Positions 26,791 to 39,786 of a stretch of 64,000 nt of DNA are shown one piece after another. Position numbers and translations under genes: made by a program. Each line of letters starts with the position of its first letter. Positions within the stretch are counted from its first letter, which is position 1. This DNA is from Cyprinodon diabolis (taxonomy: Eukaryota; Chordata; Actinopteri; Cyprinodontiformes; Cyprinodontidae). The stretch covers positions 21,411,626 through 21,475,625 of the forward strand of contig CM060064.1 in the NCBI GenBank assembly GCA_030533445.1. The letters run 5' to 3'. The notes beneath the pieces are model-generated. The model made no database searches and had not been told where the DNA came from. It saw only the letters and a program-made list of their open reading frames with translations.

Positions 26791-29700
26791 AGCCCCTTAG
26801 TCATTCATTTCCAACTTTGACTTCCCTCTTAATCGGTTAGGAAAAATCCACAGAAAAACCGCACCTTCTTATATAATAATTAGTTCAAAGCAGAGAAAAA
26901 AATGTTCTCCAGGTCTATCAGCCTGGGAGATAATCTGATACAGAGGCATCTGCAGGAGACCCAACAGGTTATCAAGAATCAGATTTAGTCCACTGTTCTT
27001 TTCTTCTTATGTTGAGGCCGTTTGTTTCTTAATTTGGTTGTTTTCTCCTCGGTCCATGGCAGATACCCGAAGGCTTTGAAGACTCATCCACCAAGATGAG
27101 TCAGGGGAAAGTTATTTCAGTCCATAATGTTGCCACTGCCATGTTTCTTCATGAGAATTGTGTTGGTTGGTTTCTGTAGGGGAGATGCAGATTTGATCCT
27201 TAAGTGTCAAACATACCTTAAGAATCTTTGCCCTAATAGCTTTAATCTTGTTTCATCACATTTAATATATTTCTATTAGGTTCTAAGGGATTATATTAAG
27301 GCCTGCTCAATTAGATAGAAGATTTCTGTCTGGGAGCCTGATTCCTGGAGTCACATGAGAACTGCAACCAGTATTAAACAGAAAAGCCTGTAGATCCATC
27401 TGTGCTCCTATTGTACTCCTTAGAGCCTGACCAGTTTCCATTTTGTCTTCCCATAAGTACTTGAGAAGCAGTCAGTGTTTAAAAAGTAACTGTTGTTGGA
27501 GAGCAGGAAAGTGACAGTGAAGCCCATCTCTCTTAGAAACTGGGCTAAAAGTCACAAAAGTAATTGCTCCAAGTGAAATAGCATTCTTGTGGTCAGGTGA
27601 AACCAATGTGAGATCTGAAGGAGTAAAGTGTCAGTCCATGTCCTCCATTCTTTTTATCTTTCTGGACTGCTACTTAGACTCTGTGTCCTTGCTGAAGTTA
27701 TGGCAGAAGGCAAACTTTGAATACTGTGAAGCTACAGGCCCAACAATCAGACACAACTTCGAATGCATAATAACAAAAGCGACCAAAACTAATCTTTTTG
27801 TCACAATGGATTGGTCTGAGGAAGAGTCTTCTGTTCAGTCTTCAAAGTCTGTGAGTTTTTTTGTTTTTGTCTTTTTTTAACACACAGCTCATATCATTAT
27901 AGTGTAGACCTGCAGCTGGATGTAGATCCCGGGTTAGCAGATAAAAAGATGCATAAGAACTGTTTGAGAATTACAACATGGTCCAAAGGGTTAAACTAGC
28001 TGCTAAAAATTTTTGGGAGAGGAGACAAACAATATTTTATCAGTGTAGTTTTTCCAATTCCAGATTTGACTACTCAATAATTCTGTTTTTAATGCCTTTT
28101 CTTTCTTTCATCTAATAAAATCTCTTCTCTGTGTAACATTATCAAGTTCAGGTTTGATGATTTACTCTAATAAAAGTAAATACTGACCTGTCTCTTGAAA
28201 GCTCTGTGTTTATAAGTCATTTTCTTTGCTAAGACTGTTGAGTGGAACTCCTTTACTTCCTTTGCCAAGTCTTACATATGACTCAAAGAACAAGTCTTCT
28301 TCAAAGCAAAGGGAAAAGTGTAGAAGCTGTATTTCAGTCAGCTGACAGACAACAGCTCTGTTACTCTGTATTCCATACAGCTAGAAGAAATTCAGGTAAC
28401 TCCAACACTTTTTTTATCTCACTAAAAGGACTTAGAGATGTATGAGCAGAGGGACAGAGACTATTTGTTGTACACTGCTACTTCTAAGGAGTCCAGACTG
28501 ACTGTATATTGAACTCTAAAATGATAATTTCATTACCAGCACGAAGAAGGCAACTCAACCCACAGCAACAGTTACCTTGAACAGTGATGTATGACTAAAA
28601 GCAAGAATAAATAAAATAGAGGGTAAGAAAAATATGAGAGCCGGTTTTTGGAAGTCAGAAGAAGCAAAAAGCTGCAAAGTTTCTGACATTTGAAAGAAGA
28701 GATGAATAAGTAAAAGGAAAAGAGACGAGGTGAGGGAAGGATGTCTCCGGCTCGAGTCGGCCGTCTAGGAGGGATGGATAACATCTTTAATATTTGATAA
28801 CAGGGTTCTCCAGGTATTGCAAACACTTCTACCAATAAGACGCGTTGAGAAATACAGCAGTGTACATGGGTCTCACAGGACACCCTCTGCTGAGATGCCT
28901 CAAGGTGATCTCCCATTCTCAGAAGGGTCATGGGTGACTGATGCATGTGAGTATAACATAAAAAATGTGACTAAGAAAGCATATTATTTAGAAATACATT
29001 TCTTTCAAATATTATATAGCTGTGTTGGGAAAAAAAAAATTAAAGTTTAGCTTAAGTGATAACATTGCAAAGAACCTATGGTGAAAGTAATCAAGTGAAT
29101 AATTTTTTTAATCCACAGGAAGGTACTGTAAACATATAAGATCGGGATAATATCATTGCTTTATTTTCAACATCTAATCCTCTTAGTTTTGGTGATTATC
29201 AGAGCATTTCTGCAGGCTCTTTTTAATTACATTTCACAATGACAATTTCAAGACATGAACAGCGACTGTGTGCTCCATAAACAGTATTTAATTACAGCCA
29301 AAATCTTAAAACAAACCTCAGTGAGCTTTATTTCCCATCTGTATCTGTGCATTACAAAAGGCTACGCTGATATTTTGTAACTATGTGCTGGAGTCAAGTA
29401 ACTATGGCCTGTGATAAATCTTGATACAAAAAAGGAGAGAAAAAAAACTTTGATTAAAAGACCATTTTATTAAGTAATGCATGCTCTTCTGGATTCATTC
29501 TACTCATGTGGAAAGTCTACCAACTCCCTTTGATCCAAACATTTGGGACATTTCTGTGTGTTTCAGGTGTTTGTCCTGCTGGAAGACAAACTTCCATCCA
29601 AGTCTCAATCTGTTTGCTGTCTCTAACCGTTTTCATTCTGGTTTTACCTCCACCATTCCATTAGTCTCCAACCATCTGTGTTGTCCCTCCCGAAGGTAAT

Positions 29701-29802
29701 TGTATACCACTACCAGCTTGGTGTCAGGATGTGTAAGTGATGCCCAGTGTTATGCATGCAGGCCAAAACATCCCATTGTGCACATTTTTGCATTATCCTC
29801 TA

Positions 29803-29841
29803 CATGGCACATGTAGAGGTCAGATGTCTACATGTGCCATG
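29803..29841. repeat. Short perfect inverted repeat
   Basis: Arms 29803-29817 and 29827-29841 are complementary over 15 bp (CATGGCACATGTAGA) with a 9-nt loop. Each arm is itself partly palindromic (TACATGGCACATGTA). Flanked by GAGGTCAGA-like words. Function unknown. Confidence 0.8.
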
Positions 29842-30300
29842 AGGTCAGAGGTCATAATCCACAACCAATGATTAGCCTGGCGCATTGGCAGCCTAGAGTT
29901 ATATGACTTATGGAAAATGGTTCCTCTTGACTTAATTAGGTGGATCAGAGAATGGAGGCTGGACAGAAAGGAGAAGGATTTTTTTTCTTTATACAAATAG
30001 ATCTAACCCAAGTCGATATTTTCACCTCTGCTTCATAAGCATGTCAATAGAAGAGAAACTCTTACTTTGACATAAGGGTCTAAAGTACTCAAATTTGTTA
30101 TGAAAGGTGTCGGGAGCCAGGTGTGGCTCTTTTGAGGATTGCTTCTGGCTTGCAGATTTCGGCTTTTCAGATAAAACATAAAATATTATCACTTGTTTTA
30201 ATCCATCAATCGATTTTCCACTGCTCATGTCCTATTTAGGGCTGCAGGGGCATTTGTCCATTATTTTAATTGGATGATAACAGGTTTATCTGTTACCTGT

Positions 30301-30360
30301 AATTTACCTGTTTACCTAGCAATGGCCTGCATTGGCCAATGCTAGGTAAACAGGTAAGTT
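30301..30360. repeat. Imperfect inverted repeat
   Basis: Arms 30301-30327 and 30334-30360 match at 25 of 27 positions (core TTACCTGTTTACCTAGCA). It lies between a dispersed-repeat fragment and the hAT relic, so it may be part of a decayed element. A second, smaller palindrome (TCGAATGGAAT…ATTCCATTCGA) is at 30463-30489. Confidence 0.75.
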
Positions 30361-30573
30361 CCCACATTTGAACTAGTCTGCTCGGTCAATAGCCCAAAGC
30401 TAACCCTTCGAAGAAGAAAATGGTGAAAAGAAAAAAAGATGAAATGTATTATACATTTTAGGTCGAATGGAATGAATAATTCCATTCGAAAGTAATCATT
30501 CGAATGGATAAATAATGCTAGCCAGCAGCAACACAACATATGGACACAGCAAGGTGACTATAATTTCAGTAGT

Positions 30574-30900
30574 TTGGTTGGATCTTTAACAACAGTGAGG
30601 AAAGGAAAACCATTCATAGATGGCGAGTATCCTAAAAGGTTAATGCTGGATGCAGCCAATGAGCTTTTTGATGATCTTCCCAGCAAAGACAAGATAATCA
30701 AACGGATAAAAAACATGCATCTGTCAGCCAGAACTGTTAATGATCGTACCATCATGATGGCAAAGACATAAATGTACTGCTGTTCTTTTCCCTGGCTTTG
30801 GATGAGTCAACAGACGTAAGCAATTTGTTGCAGTTCAGTTCAGCAGAACCATGCAGCACCAGAAGTTGCATTAATGGTATTATAACAACATCATTTAAAA
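30574..30900 (+). pseudogene. hAT transposase relic (ZBED5/GTF2IRD2-type)
   Basis: One frame from 30574 encodes a segment with GEYPKRLMLDAANELFDDLP and LSARTVNDRTIMMAK, then stops. After a frameshift, at about 30788-30835, SLALDESTDVSNLLQF follows. The order (K/R-x-LLDAA, LS-RTV, then S-ALDESTDV) is that of the N-terminal half of hAT transposases related to the domesticated ZBED5/GTF2IRD2 group, and DESTDV marks the first catalytic aspartate region. The rest of the transposase is missing. The sequence ending TTCCCGACCCCTG at 31021-31033 looks like a hAT terminus, and CGGGAGCCAGGTGTGGCTC near 30115 may be from the other end. Confidence 0.7.
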
Positions 30901-31974
30901 GAACTAATTAAAAGGCCTATTACACACATTAAATTGAATTCAGTCTTAAATATATTGTATTGGTTTAACTGACATACATTTTTAAATATTGTGATCTCAT
31001 GGCTCTCAGAGTCAAAAAGGTTCCCGACCCCTGTGTTATGATGAACATAACTAATCTTTCACATTATTATATCATGTATGTTGGACCTCAAATGTGATTA
31101 GAGGTATCTAAGATATTTCAATATGGTGACTCTAAATATATATGATTTTCTCCACTTGAAACGTACAGAGAGAACACATTTAAATCAAAAATTTCCCCCA
31201 TACTAATGTAGCATGAAGGCTCCAATTAGTGTTAAAAATATCTAGAAGGTGTCAGCAGGAGTATGATCCAAAAAAAAACACCCTCTGTGTTCCTTTCTGT
31301 GCTGTTTTCCCTGCTTCTCCAGGGCATTCAGTGCCAGTGATGCAGTGATGATAGAGCTGCTCAATTCCAGAGCCACCAGAGTTGTGCGCAATATATACAA
31401 AAAGGACCGTTGTCATTGTGTGTAAATTAATCAAATAAGACTCTTTTGCAGCATTTCTCTTTACATTAAGAATGTTGTGGGAATATTCATGCAAGTCCCT
31501 AATGATACAAGTTCTACCAGAGCTTCTCAGTTGTTATGGGATGTCAGTCATGCAGATACCTATGGTTGCAAATATGTTTGGGGCCAATAGCGGCAAGCTC
31601 TAGGATGAGGAAAACACTTTCTTTCAGTCAGAAAGGACGTTTGTGAAGTTTGCAATCATTCTTTATATGGGACAAGAAGTATAAAACACTTCTTCGTCTT
31701 AACTATCATTGTCGTGTCAAACTGGGAATCTTTTCAAAGAAACCTTCGTTATTTAATCATTACTTTACATTATGACCCTAAAATAGGATTAATATCTATT
31801 ATGCTGAAATTTATTTGGAGTGTTGTGAATCTTTTGTTGGAGTTGTGAGTGAGACTCTACTAGCGATTAGATTTGGTTGTAGATTACAGGATTACACTCT
31901 GTGGATGTGCGTATTCTCTCTACTTTGGACTATCAGATAACGATACAAACCTGATACAAATTTCTTTTTTTCTG

Positions 31975-32850
31975 GAAAAAATATGGATGAAATAATAAAA
32001 ACGGTAGAAAAAGAGTTAGCTAAGTTGAAAACATAGTTTGATTACAATAATTTGTCGTTAAATTAATGAAAAAAACTAAATTTATGGTATTCTCTGGTAA
32101 TCTGGTCCATAACAATGTAAAATTATGTATAAATGGAATTGAAATTGAAAGAGTTTATGAGACAAATTTTTAGGGGTTATTATAGACAATAAACTTAGTT
32201 GGAAACCTCACATATAATATATTAGAAATAAAGTTGCAAAAACTATTGGAATATTGTTTAAAATAAAAGATTTAATAAATATCAAAGGCCTGCATACCAT
32301 GTATTCCTCTTTGGTCATGCCTTATTTGTCCTATTGTTCAGAAGTATGGGGAAATGCAAGCAAACAATTATTGATGGGTTAGTTAAGTTGCAAAAAATGG
32401 CTATAAGGCTTATTAATAAGGTGGGATACTGTGAACCAACTGATAAACAACTGATAGAATTTAATAAAAATTTTAAGATATTGTTTATATAAAAATACTG
32501 GAAATGATGCATAAAGCAGTGAACAAAAGTCTTCCTTCTGGTATTCAGAAATTATTTAAGTTAGGAGAGAATAAAAATAATTTGTGAGGTACATTTATAT
32601 TTGAATGTGCAAAAGAGAAGAGCTAGATAAAGTCCAGGTGTGTTTCAGTTATTGGTGTAAAACTGTGGAATGAATTGAATGATGATTTTAAATAAATTTC
32701 TTGGTGGTATTTAAAAGAGCTTTAAAATGTAAAATGATAAAATCCTATGTTGTTATGTAGATTGGAATATTTATATATGTACTGTGAAGAGCCTGGTAGG
32801 TAGTAAAGTTGTTAATATAAAACAGGTTAGGCAAGAATAAGCTTCGCTTC
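31975..32850 (+). pseudogene. LINE reverse-transcriptase relic with 3' tail
   Basis: Decayed C-terminal part of a non-LTR retrotransposon ORF2. Pieces in shifting frames read KTKFMVFSGN and INGIEIERVYETNF, then GVIIDNKLSWKPHI, and MYSSLVMPYLSYCSEVWGNA, the usual order after the RT catalytic region in L2/Rex/CR1-type fish LINEs. It continues as VKLQKMAIRLINKVGY. Several stops and shifts interrupt it. A tail near 32830-32865 (AATAAGCTTCGCTTCAGCC) resembles the 3' end of such elements. 5' truncated and inactive. Confidence 0.75.
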
Positions 32851-33847
32851 AGCCTTTTCCTTTTTTGGTAAATTGTGGGTTTGTTTGTTTATTGATCTTT
32901 TCCTGTTTCCTGTTTTAATGTTGGATAATTTACCAAAACTAAAGAAAAGTCAAGTGAATGCCAGCTCAAATAATTAAATCAGAATTGCAGTAAACTCTTT
33001 TAAAGGAATCGTTTTTAAGCTCTGAAGCGAAGCAGGCTTTAAGATATTTGTTCTTTTCATCTTTTGACTACATGTCGTTTATGGGTTAAAGCGAGGGGAT
33101 GCCCAGCACTAAAGAAACATCCAACCTCCTTCTCTTTCATCTGTTTTGTCTGTGCAGAGGAAAGCAGTGGTAAGACGAGCCTCACTGTCATTCCACAGTG
33201 ATGAGGTCTTTTGACTGCTGAGGGATTAGCAATGTAAGCCATGGTATACGTGCCTTTGCAGGGGCAGCTTGTTTTGCTCCCTTTGTGCTCAAAAGCAATA
33301 TGAGGTCAGCCGAGTGAAACTGACATGTAATCCCACCGGTATTACATTAGGATTCATTTGCACTAATGTTGCCAATTCTTGATATCAAATCCCCAATATT
33401 AAGAAATTTAATCCAATCAATTTAAACAGCATGTTTTCCACAACATGAGATAAAAGCCAGACTATTACCTTTTTAAGCCGTTCTATTAAAAGACTCTATA
33501 GTCAATACCAATTTATCGGTCAGTCTTCTTCTTTCTCCTCCTCCTCATCAGCCTATTTGAACCATGATTCTGCTTTGTGCTTCCTCTCATCATAAGATTT
33601 AACACAAATATCCACATTTCCACATTCACAAAAAGTAAAGCATTCTGGGGAGTCACCTAATAAGTAAATAGAGTCAAACCTGAGTGTAATTTTAACACAG
33701 TAAAGGTACAAATACTCTGTGAAAACCTGAAAAGTTCACTGATTACATTAGTGAAGGGAAAAATAACATCACGAAATCTAAGAAACAGCTGGGAATAAGC
33801 CATACAGGGACACAGCAACATAGGAGTGCTCTAGTCAAACATAGTAA

Positions 33848-33895
33848 CATGACAAAATGTGAAAAGTTCAAGGGCTATGAATACCGCTGTACTGT
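33848..33895 (+). repeat. Terminal fragment of a fossil Tc1-like family
   Basis: AACATGACAAAATGTGAAAA and GTTCAAGGGCTATGAATAC match an end sequence common in old fish/frog DNA transposons. The same family is represented in reverse at 63465-63790 and, with transposase traces, at 44380-45010. Confidence 0.5.
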
Positions 33896-34094
33896 ATAAG
33901 GATCACTGTTTACTGTGATGTGAATAAGCACCCAAATCCACAGAGAGACGGAAAAGAACAAAGCAGCTTAGGAAGTTTGATCAGCGTATTTATGACATTT
34001 CTACTACATTGGTTCATAGAACAAAGTGGTGGGCAATGTGAATCAGTAGTCTTTTTTGGAAAGATCACACAGTGGACCACTCCAGAGACACAGG

Positions 34095-34096
<2 letters not shown>

Positions 34097-34155
<59 letters not shown>
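34097..34155. repeat. (AT)n microsatellite
   Basis: 59 bp of uninterrupted alternating A and T. Frames on both strands across it (poly Ile-Tyr) are artefacts. Confidence 0.98.
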
Positions 34156-34158
<3 letters not shown>

Positions 34159-34827
34159 TAAGAGGACTTTAGAGTAACAATTTATACAAAAAGCATCGGT
34201 TTTAATGTTATAATTTATGTTCCTATGCAATACATTTACAGCTTTAGTTTATATTTATATTTAGGACGACATTCAATGAGGGACAATTTCCAGGAACAAG
34301 CTTTAAAATCCAAAAGCTACCAACAGAACACAACATTCTAAACCCTTTAATACAAATTTAACTTACCCCAAAAGCTAGAGCATACTTTTACTTTCAATAA
34401 TTTTCTAGGTTATTCTATGTCAGATGAATGATGTTATTTGAGCCAGGTTATGAAAAACTCTTGTTTTCATGTAATAGAAATTGTAGGAGAGCCTTGACTT
34501 TTCTCTAGCTGTATGGAATATAGAGCAGCCTGGTGTTGCCCCTCCCCTCCTTGTTACTGGACACTGCTGGTCTTGGGCCTGAACTAAAGCAAGCTGCTGT
34601 TAATAATTTGTATGTTTGGAGTGACTGTACTTTTAAACATATAGTACAGATTATTTAAAGGAAAAGTCCGGTCATATTCAGAATTTGAACTTCTGAAAAT
34701 ACTTTAAATATGAAATTATTACATACAGTACTGTTCAATAAATTATAAGTGTTTTTAATTAAGAGTAATTTCATTTGACTGTGCTTTACTGGAGGTATCC
34801 ATGTTTGTCAAAGAACACTACTGCCAC

Positions 34828-36119
34828 TAGGGCTGCAACAACGAATCGATAAAATCGATAAAAATCGACTTTTAAAAGCGTTGGCAACGAATTTCATCAT
34901 CGATTAGTTGTGTCGCGCGATTAATGCGTCATCTACCGCCGTCGTCACTGCCGTGGGGCGCCTCCCCCATCCCAACCCCGCTCCCGCAGGAGTCCCTCTC
35001 AGCGCTGCAGTCAGAGGATGTTTACCCTCAGCGTCCAGACTGCAAATGAAGCGCGCATGCGCCGGGATTGATGGCGCAAATTGATCACAATAATTAAAAT
35101 AACCTGCGCTTTGTAAAGCGAAAAAAGTCGTAACAGGCAACTTTTGTAAAAACAAATTAACATGGCGCGGAAGCACCACTGTTATCATGCAGCACCTGAA
35201 AAGGAAACACGTTGGAGCCTTCGATGGCAGTGAAGAGAGCTGATCAGCAGGGTGAGCGACCATGTTTGTTTCGTTTTAAAGTGGGGAAACGTAACGTTAG
35301 TTTCTCAGGTAGCTCATCTGATGCTTTCCTTACCTTGTAAGTAGGTTACAGACAGTGATAAGGTTGGCTACTTATTTTACTTTTAATTTCATTTGAATTA
35401 GCTTAAGCAGCGTTTATATTTTCTTTATAAAGAAATTAACTTGCAAATTATGAGGGCAAGGCTTTTAAATTTTAAATCTTCTGGCAAAGATAAAGTAAAG
35501 AAGATCCTGCAATTTATGGAAGTAAAGCAGAATAAAATCCAGCAAGATCAGTAATATGTCAATTAATTATATGCCACATTTCCATGTAAATATCTGTCTT
35601 TGGAGGATGTTTTTTAACACCCCTAGTTCTCTCATTTTTATTCCAAATACAATTTATAATTTGAATCACAGGGCTATTTTTATCTCTGTGGTTAAGTATT
35701 TTCTCAAGTAGCAACTTTAACTGCTATACTTTCCTGTCTTAAAAGGCAGAACTCTTCTAGTCTAAAAAAAACTCATTTGTTGAAATGGGGGGACCTATTG
35801 TTTGAACCCCTGAGGGGCTTTTAAAAACAAAAATGTCTTTTTTTGCACTTTATGAAACAAAGTAGCCTATATTTTGTGGATGTACAGCTACATTTCTCAT
35901 GTAAGTTTGCGTAGTTTTAACACAAACATTTATTTTTCATATTGCACCAGTACAGTTAATGAGCAACCTATACATGTGTGCTTGTTTGTTCTGTATAAAA
36001 TGTTTATTTTGGAATAAAGAGGTTAATATAAAAAATATTTTTTGTCCGATTCATCGATTAATCGAAAAAATAATCGGCCGATTCATCGATTTTTAAAATA
36101 ATCGTTAGTTGCAGCCCTA
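34828..36119 (+). mobile_element. Non-autonomous hAT element with BED-finger remnant
   Basis: A 1292-bp element with ends TAGGGCTGCAAC and, inverted, GTTGCAGCCCTA, flanked by a perfect 8-bp direct repeat ACTGCCAC (34820-34827 and 36120-36127), diagnostic of hAT insertion. The terminal regions have clustered ATCGAT/ATCGATTAATCG words. Inside, at about 35168-35242, a plus frame reads GSTTVIMQHLKRKHVGAFDG, the second half of a BED zinc finger (H-x-K-R-K-H), and then stops. No transposase core follows, so it is a deletion derivative that needs a transposase in trans. The first 300 bp are CpG-rich, unlike the intron. Confidence 0.85.
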
Positions 36120-38200
36120 ACTGCCACCTACCATGCCACCTGGCGTTTTTCTTAAACACGCTATTATCTCCCGGCGCTGGACTCAGTGCTCTGGGGGGTG
36201 CGCCTCATCGGCTCTCCACAACCACTATTGAGCATTTTTTCTATGGATAAACTTTACATGCACAAGTTCAAAAATAAACGCGCTATTATCCAAGTCATCT
36301 TCAAAACATTTTTCTTCGAAATGTTGGCTGCATGTTACATGTTTTTTCTCTGGCCAGGAGTTTGAAATCCTCCCTTTTCATGTTGGCAATCCAACGACAG
36401 ACCTGTCCTTAGAGGATCATGAATCGGAAAGGAGGAAATAACAACTTTTTTTTCATTTTTACCCAGTGCATTACAACATCCAACTGCCATGCACATGGGA
36501 TTTGTCAGTTTAACTATAGCGCTCACAAATATCAATGGTGAAGTATTCTAAAATCTTAAATAATTGTTAGTGATTGCCGGTGTGTCTCATATTTCCCATT
36601 GATTTTGCTTGTAAAGCAGGGAGAATAGCCTTTGGCTTACCGCAACGTGACCTCAGGAGGGAGGTGTTACTATATTTGGGCAAAAATAGTCAGTCCCAGA
36701 CTCAGTGATCGAGTCAATATTAATTTTATTTATAATACTATTCTTATTTTTTACTGATTATTGATAAATTCAATAAATCATAGCGAAGGTATTAGTTTTA
36801 GGTACAGGTAATGATCCATTGATCATTCCTTGCTGATCGGACTTTTGCTTTAAAACATCAGTCGGGGATGTAGGTCTGTAAAAAAAAAAAAAAAAAAAGA
36901 GCTGCCTGGATCCTGGAGAAAATCCCTCAACAAATAATATTTTGAAAAATTAATTACCCTTGTTCATAAAAAAACAAACAAACAACAAAAAAATTTACTA
37001 AGACCGTTTTTACAAATATAAATAAACAAATGATTATGTTACATAACACTAGAAGGTATGACTTTTTCTCATTTTAAAAAGTTATCCCTATTACTAATAC
37101 CATCATTTCGCTTTGCCCATTCAATTGTTAGCTTACCATCAAGTTTGTATTTCTCATCTACTGCAAGTTTGCCATATGTTTTCATCTCAGTGGACATTTT
37201 AAAAAATGCAAACTGCCCAAAACATTTTTTAATGAGAGAAATATAAAGTTTAGGAAAACAAACCTTCAACATTAAAACAAATCAGTACATCAATTCACAG
37301 CTTAGTATATTTTTTTTTATTTATATATTCCTGATATTTAAATTGTGCAGTTCAAACTAGCTCAACCTCCAACAACTAAACCTGTAAAATGCAGCCAAAA
37401 TACTTCATTATTAATAATATAATAATCATATATAATAACTATGTGTGTCAGTCAGAGGAGGCAAACCAGCCTGCAGGAACATTATACTGCAAACACTTAC
37501 ATAATTATGTTTCACTAAAAGTTGTCCTGATAAATTTCAGAACATTTCCACAAAGCTTCATTAGATGCTATTGTTGAATAAGAAAGGATTAAATTACAGG
37601 AAAAAAAACAGTCAACCGGTTTGGTTGGAAAACATGGAAAAGGTTCAAGAAAGTAAACATATTGGAATGTTGATTGGTATCAGTTTACAATACAGTCAGC
37701 ATGTCTCCACATGTGTTTCTCTTCCAGCAATCTTACATCATGCTCCAGTGGCTGTTCCTTGGAAGTGAAAACTTATTCAGTTTGTTTGCTTTCAATTTTT
37801 CTTCCTGTCATTTCCTCCTAATCTGCTAATTCCCTTTTAAGTAAAATTGCTTCTTCAGAATATACACATGCAATTAAAGCTATACACTTATTAATTTTAA
37901 CAATGACAGCTATGTGTATTATTCCATTACATTTGATAATATTTCCCTTTTTATTTTAATATCCCAGATGGTTTAAGGTATATGGCAGAATTTTTCTTTG
38001 CATGGTCTCGGTAGATCATTCAGCCTGTAATGTTTGATTGTTGTTAGCGAAAGGCTAACAACATCACAAACGTACTGTAGCTACTTAAAGGTTGCTTTTA
38101 TGTGTTAAGTTTATCACAACATACTCATTTTGGGACATTTGTCGCCAAGAAAACTAAATCTTAGTCATATCTGTCTAAAACAATGTCTGTATATTCAGGA

Positions 38201-38427
38201 AGGGAGTGTTGGTCTAGTGGTTAGAACAGTCCGCTTGTGTTCTGAGAAAGTTGCAAGTGGTTTGATCCCCATAGCCTGCACTCTGGGTCCCTGAGCAAGA
38301 CCCTTAACCCACACTGCTTCCCGGGCACCACACAATGAGAGCCCACTGCTCCCCATGGGGATGGATTAAATGCAGTGGTGAATTTCTCCAGTATGAGATC
38401 AATAAAGTTCAATTATTATTATTATTA
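38201..38427 (+). mobile_element. tRNA-derived SINE
   Basis: The head resembles a tRNA with RNA polymerase III boxes: A box TGGTCTAGTGG at 38210-38220 fits TRGYNNARNGG exactly, and B box GGTTTGATCCC at 38259-38269 differs from GGTTCRANNCC at one base. A body follows with CTGAGCAAGACCCTTAACCC and GCCCACTGCTCCCC, then AGATCAATAAAGT and an ATT-repeat tail. This is the standard build of fish SINEs that borrow a LINE 3' end. It is not a functional tRNA gene: the cloverleaf is poor and it is followed by SINE body. Confidence 0.85.
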
Positions 38428-39786
38428 AACTTTAAATGTTTATATTTCTGATGGTTCAGAATGGAGTTTTATATGGCTAGCCTCCCAAAGAGCTAGTTAT
38501 CATGTAGCTTGCCTCTAATGGTTCTTATGGAACTTTTTGCCACCAACACACCAATGTTTGCAGTGGTTTTCCAACAGCGAGCTATGGAGAATGTTTTTCA
38601 TCATACTCACTGTGAGTGCTGACCAGATATATTAGAATATTATCTTTGAAAATTGGCATGGTTTCCAGCTTTGTTTTCCAGTTTTTTCAAAAGTTTTAAG
38701 AATATGCTCTTTGGTGTTTGACTTTTTATTCTCAATAAAACCTCCATGTTTATGTCCTAGGGAAACATAATAATAACAGAATACTAATGAGCAGTTTCTC
38801 TTCATTTGGATTACATGAAAATATAAATAAACTTCAGTGATATATAATTTTAATCATTGTAGAAGTGTATCCAATCATGCCCGTGGCATTTCATAATATG
38901 AAATTTTAACTCGACTGAAAAAGTGTTCTCCTACTTAAAAATATGACAACAGATGAAATAAATTTACTTTGACTTTTTCTACAAATCATCATCACGTGGG
39001 CCAAAGTTTGGAGGGTGTTGTATAAAACTTAGCAACATTTCTAAGACTTCTTAAGTGCAATCAGACATTGTTGTAAATGTCTTAAATATAATAATGCAAA
39101 AAAAGTCCAGAAGAACATGTCCCTTGCTAGTTACAGCAGTTGAATTAAGATTGGATGATGCTGGCTGAAAAGCTTTCAAATGCTTCTGCCCCCAGGTACA
39201 TACAGTGCTAAGGACTACTATTTCCATAGTCAAGGTCACAACAAACTGGGCTGAATTGAATTTAATTAAGTCAGGGGGATTGACAGTTCTTGATAAAATG
39301 CATGTAACTCAACCTTAATAGCTTTCTGACAGCTTAGCAGAGTTTGCAGAAAGAAGAAATTGGATTAATAAATGGATAACCCTCCCACTCACATACCCAA
39401 GTTATCTACCGCCACATCAGACACCCACAAAGTATGGCAGTCTGGGTCTGAGAACAGTACGTGATAACATGCCATGCAGATGGTTAGATGCAGCTGGGCG
39501 CAATCTTTACCAGAGATTCCCATGTCACATCTGCTTAGGGACCTCAAGCGTTAACAATGACTGTATTCGCAGGGGAATCACTGCTAATTAAATTGCAAAT
39601 GCAAGTAATTAACACGGGTTTCACCTTGAGGCTAAAATAAGAAGTGATCAAGAGAGCTTTAGCATGTTATATTATTCAGCTCTACATGATTCTGGTCACT
39701 AGGTCTGCATATGTTTAGTCAATGACCAATCTAAGCCCAGAGAAATGTCAGCTATTCATCATTTAAAAAAGCCACAAACTTCATAC

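Larger units (their letters stand above)
22051..39786 (-). other. ptpru intron within the MAM domain
   Basis: A 17,736-bp intron with GT-AG ends. It contains, in order, a minus-oriented AATC-tail relic at 23330-23375, a poly-A run at 23695-23718, a MITE-like relic near 26010, a LINE 3' end at 26346-26790, palindromes at 29803-29841 and 30301-30360, a hAT relic, a LINE relic, an AT microsatellite, a fossil Tc1 end near 33848, a hAT non-autonomous element and a SINE. The rest is plain AT-rich sequence. Confidence 0.85.

Noticed and set aside
33910..34230. Frames with Ile-Tyr repeats on both strands
   Set aside because: Translation of the AT microsatellite.
38201..38275. tRNA gene
   Set aside because: A and B boxes are present, but the cloverleaf is poor and a SINE body and ATT tail follow; it is a SINE head.
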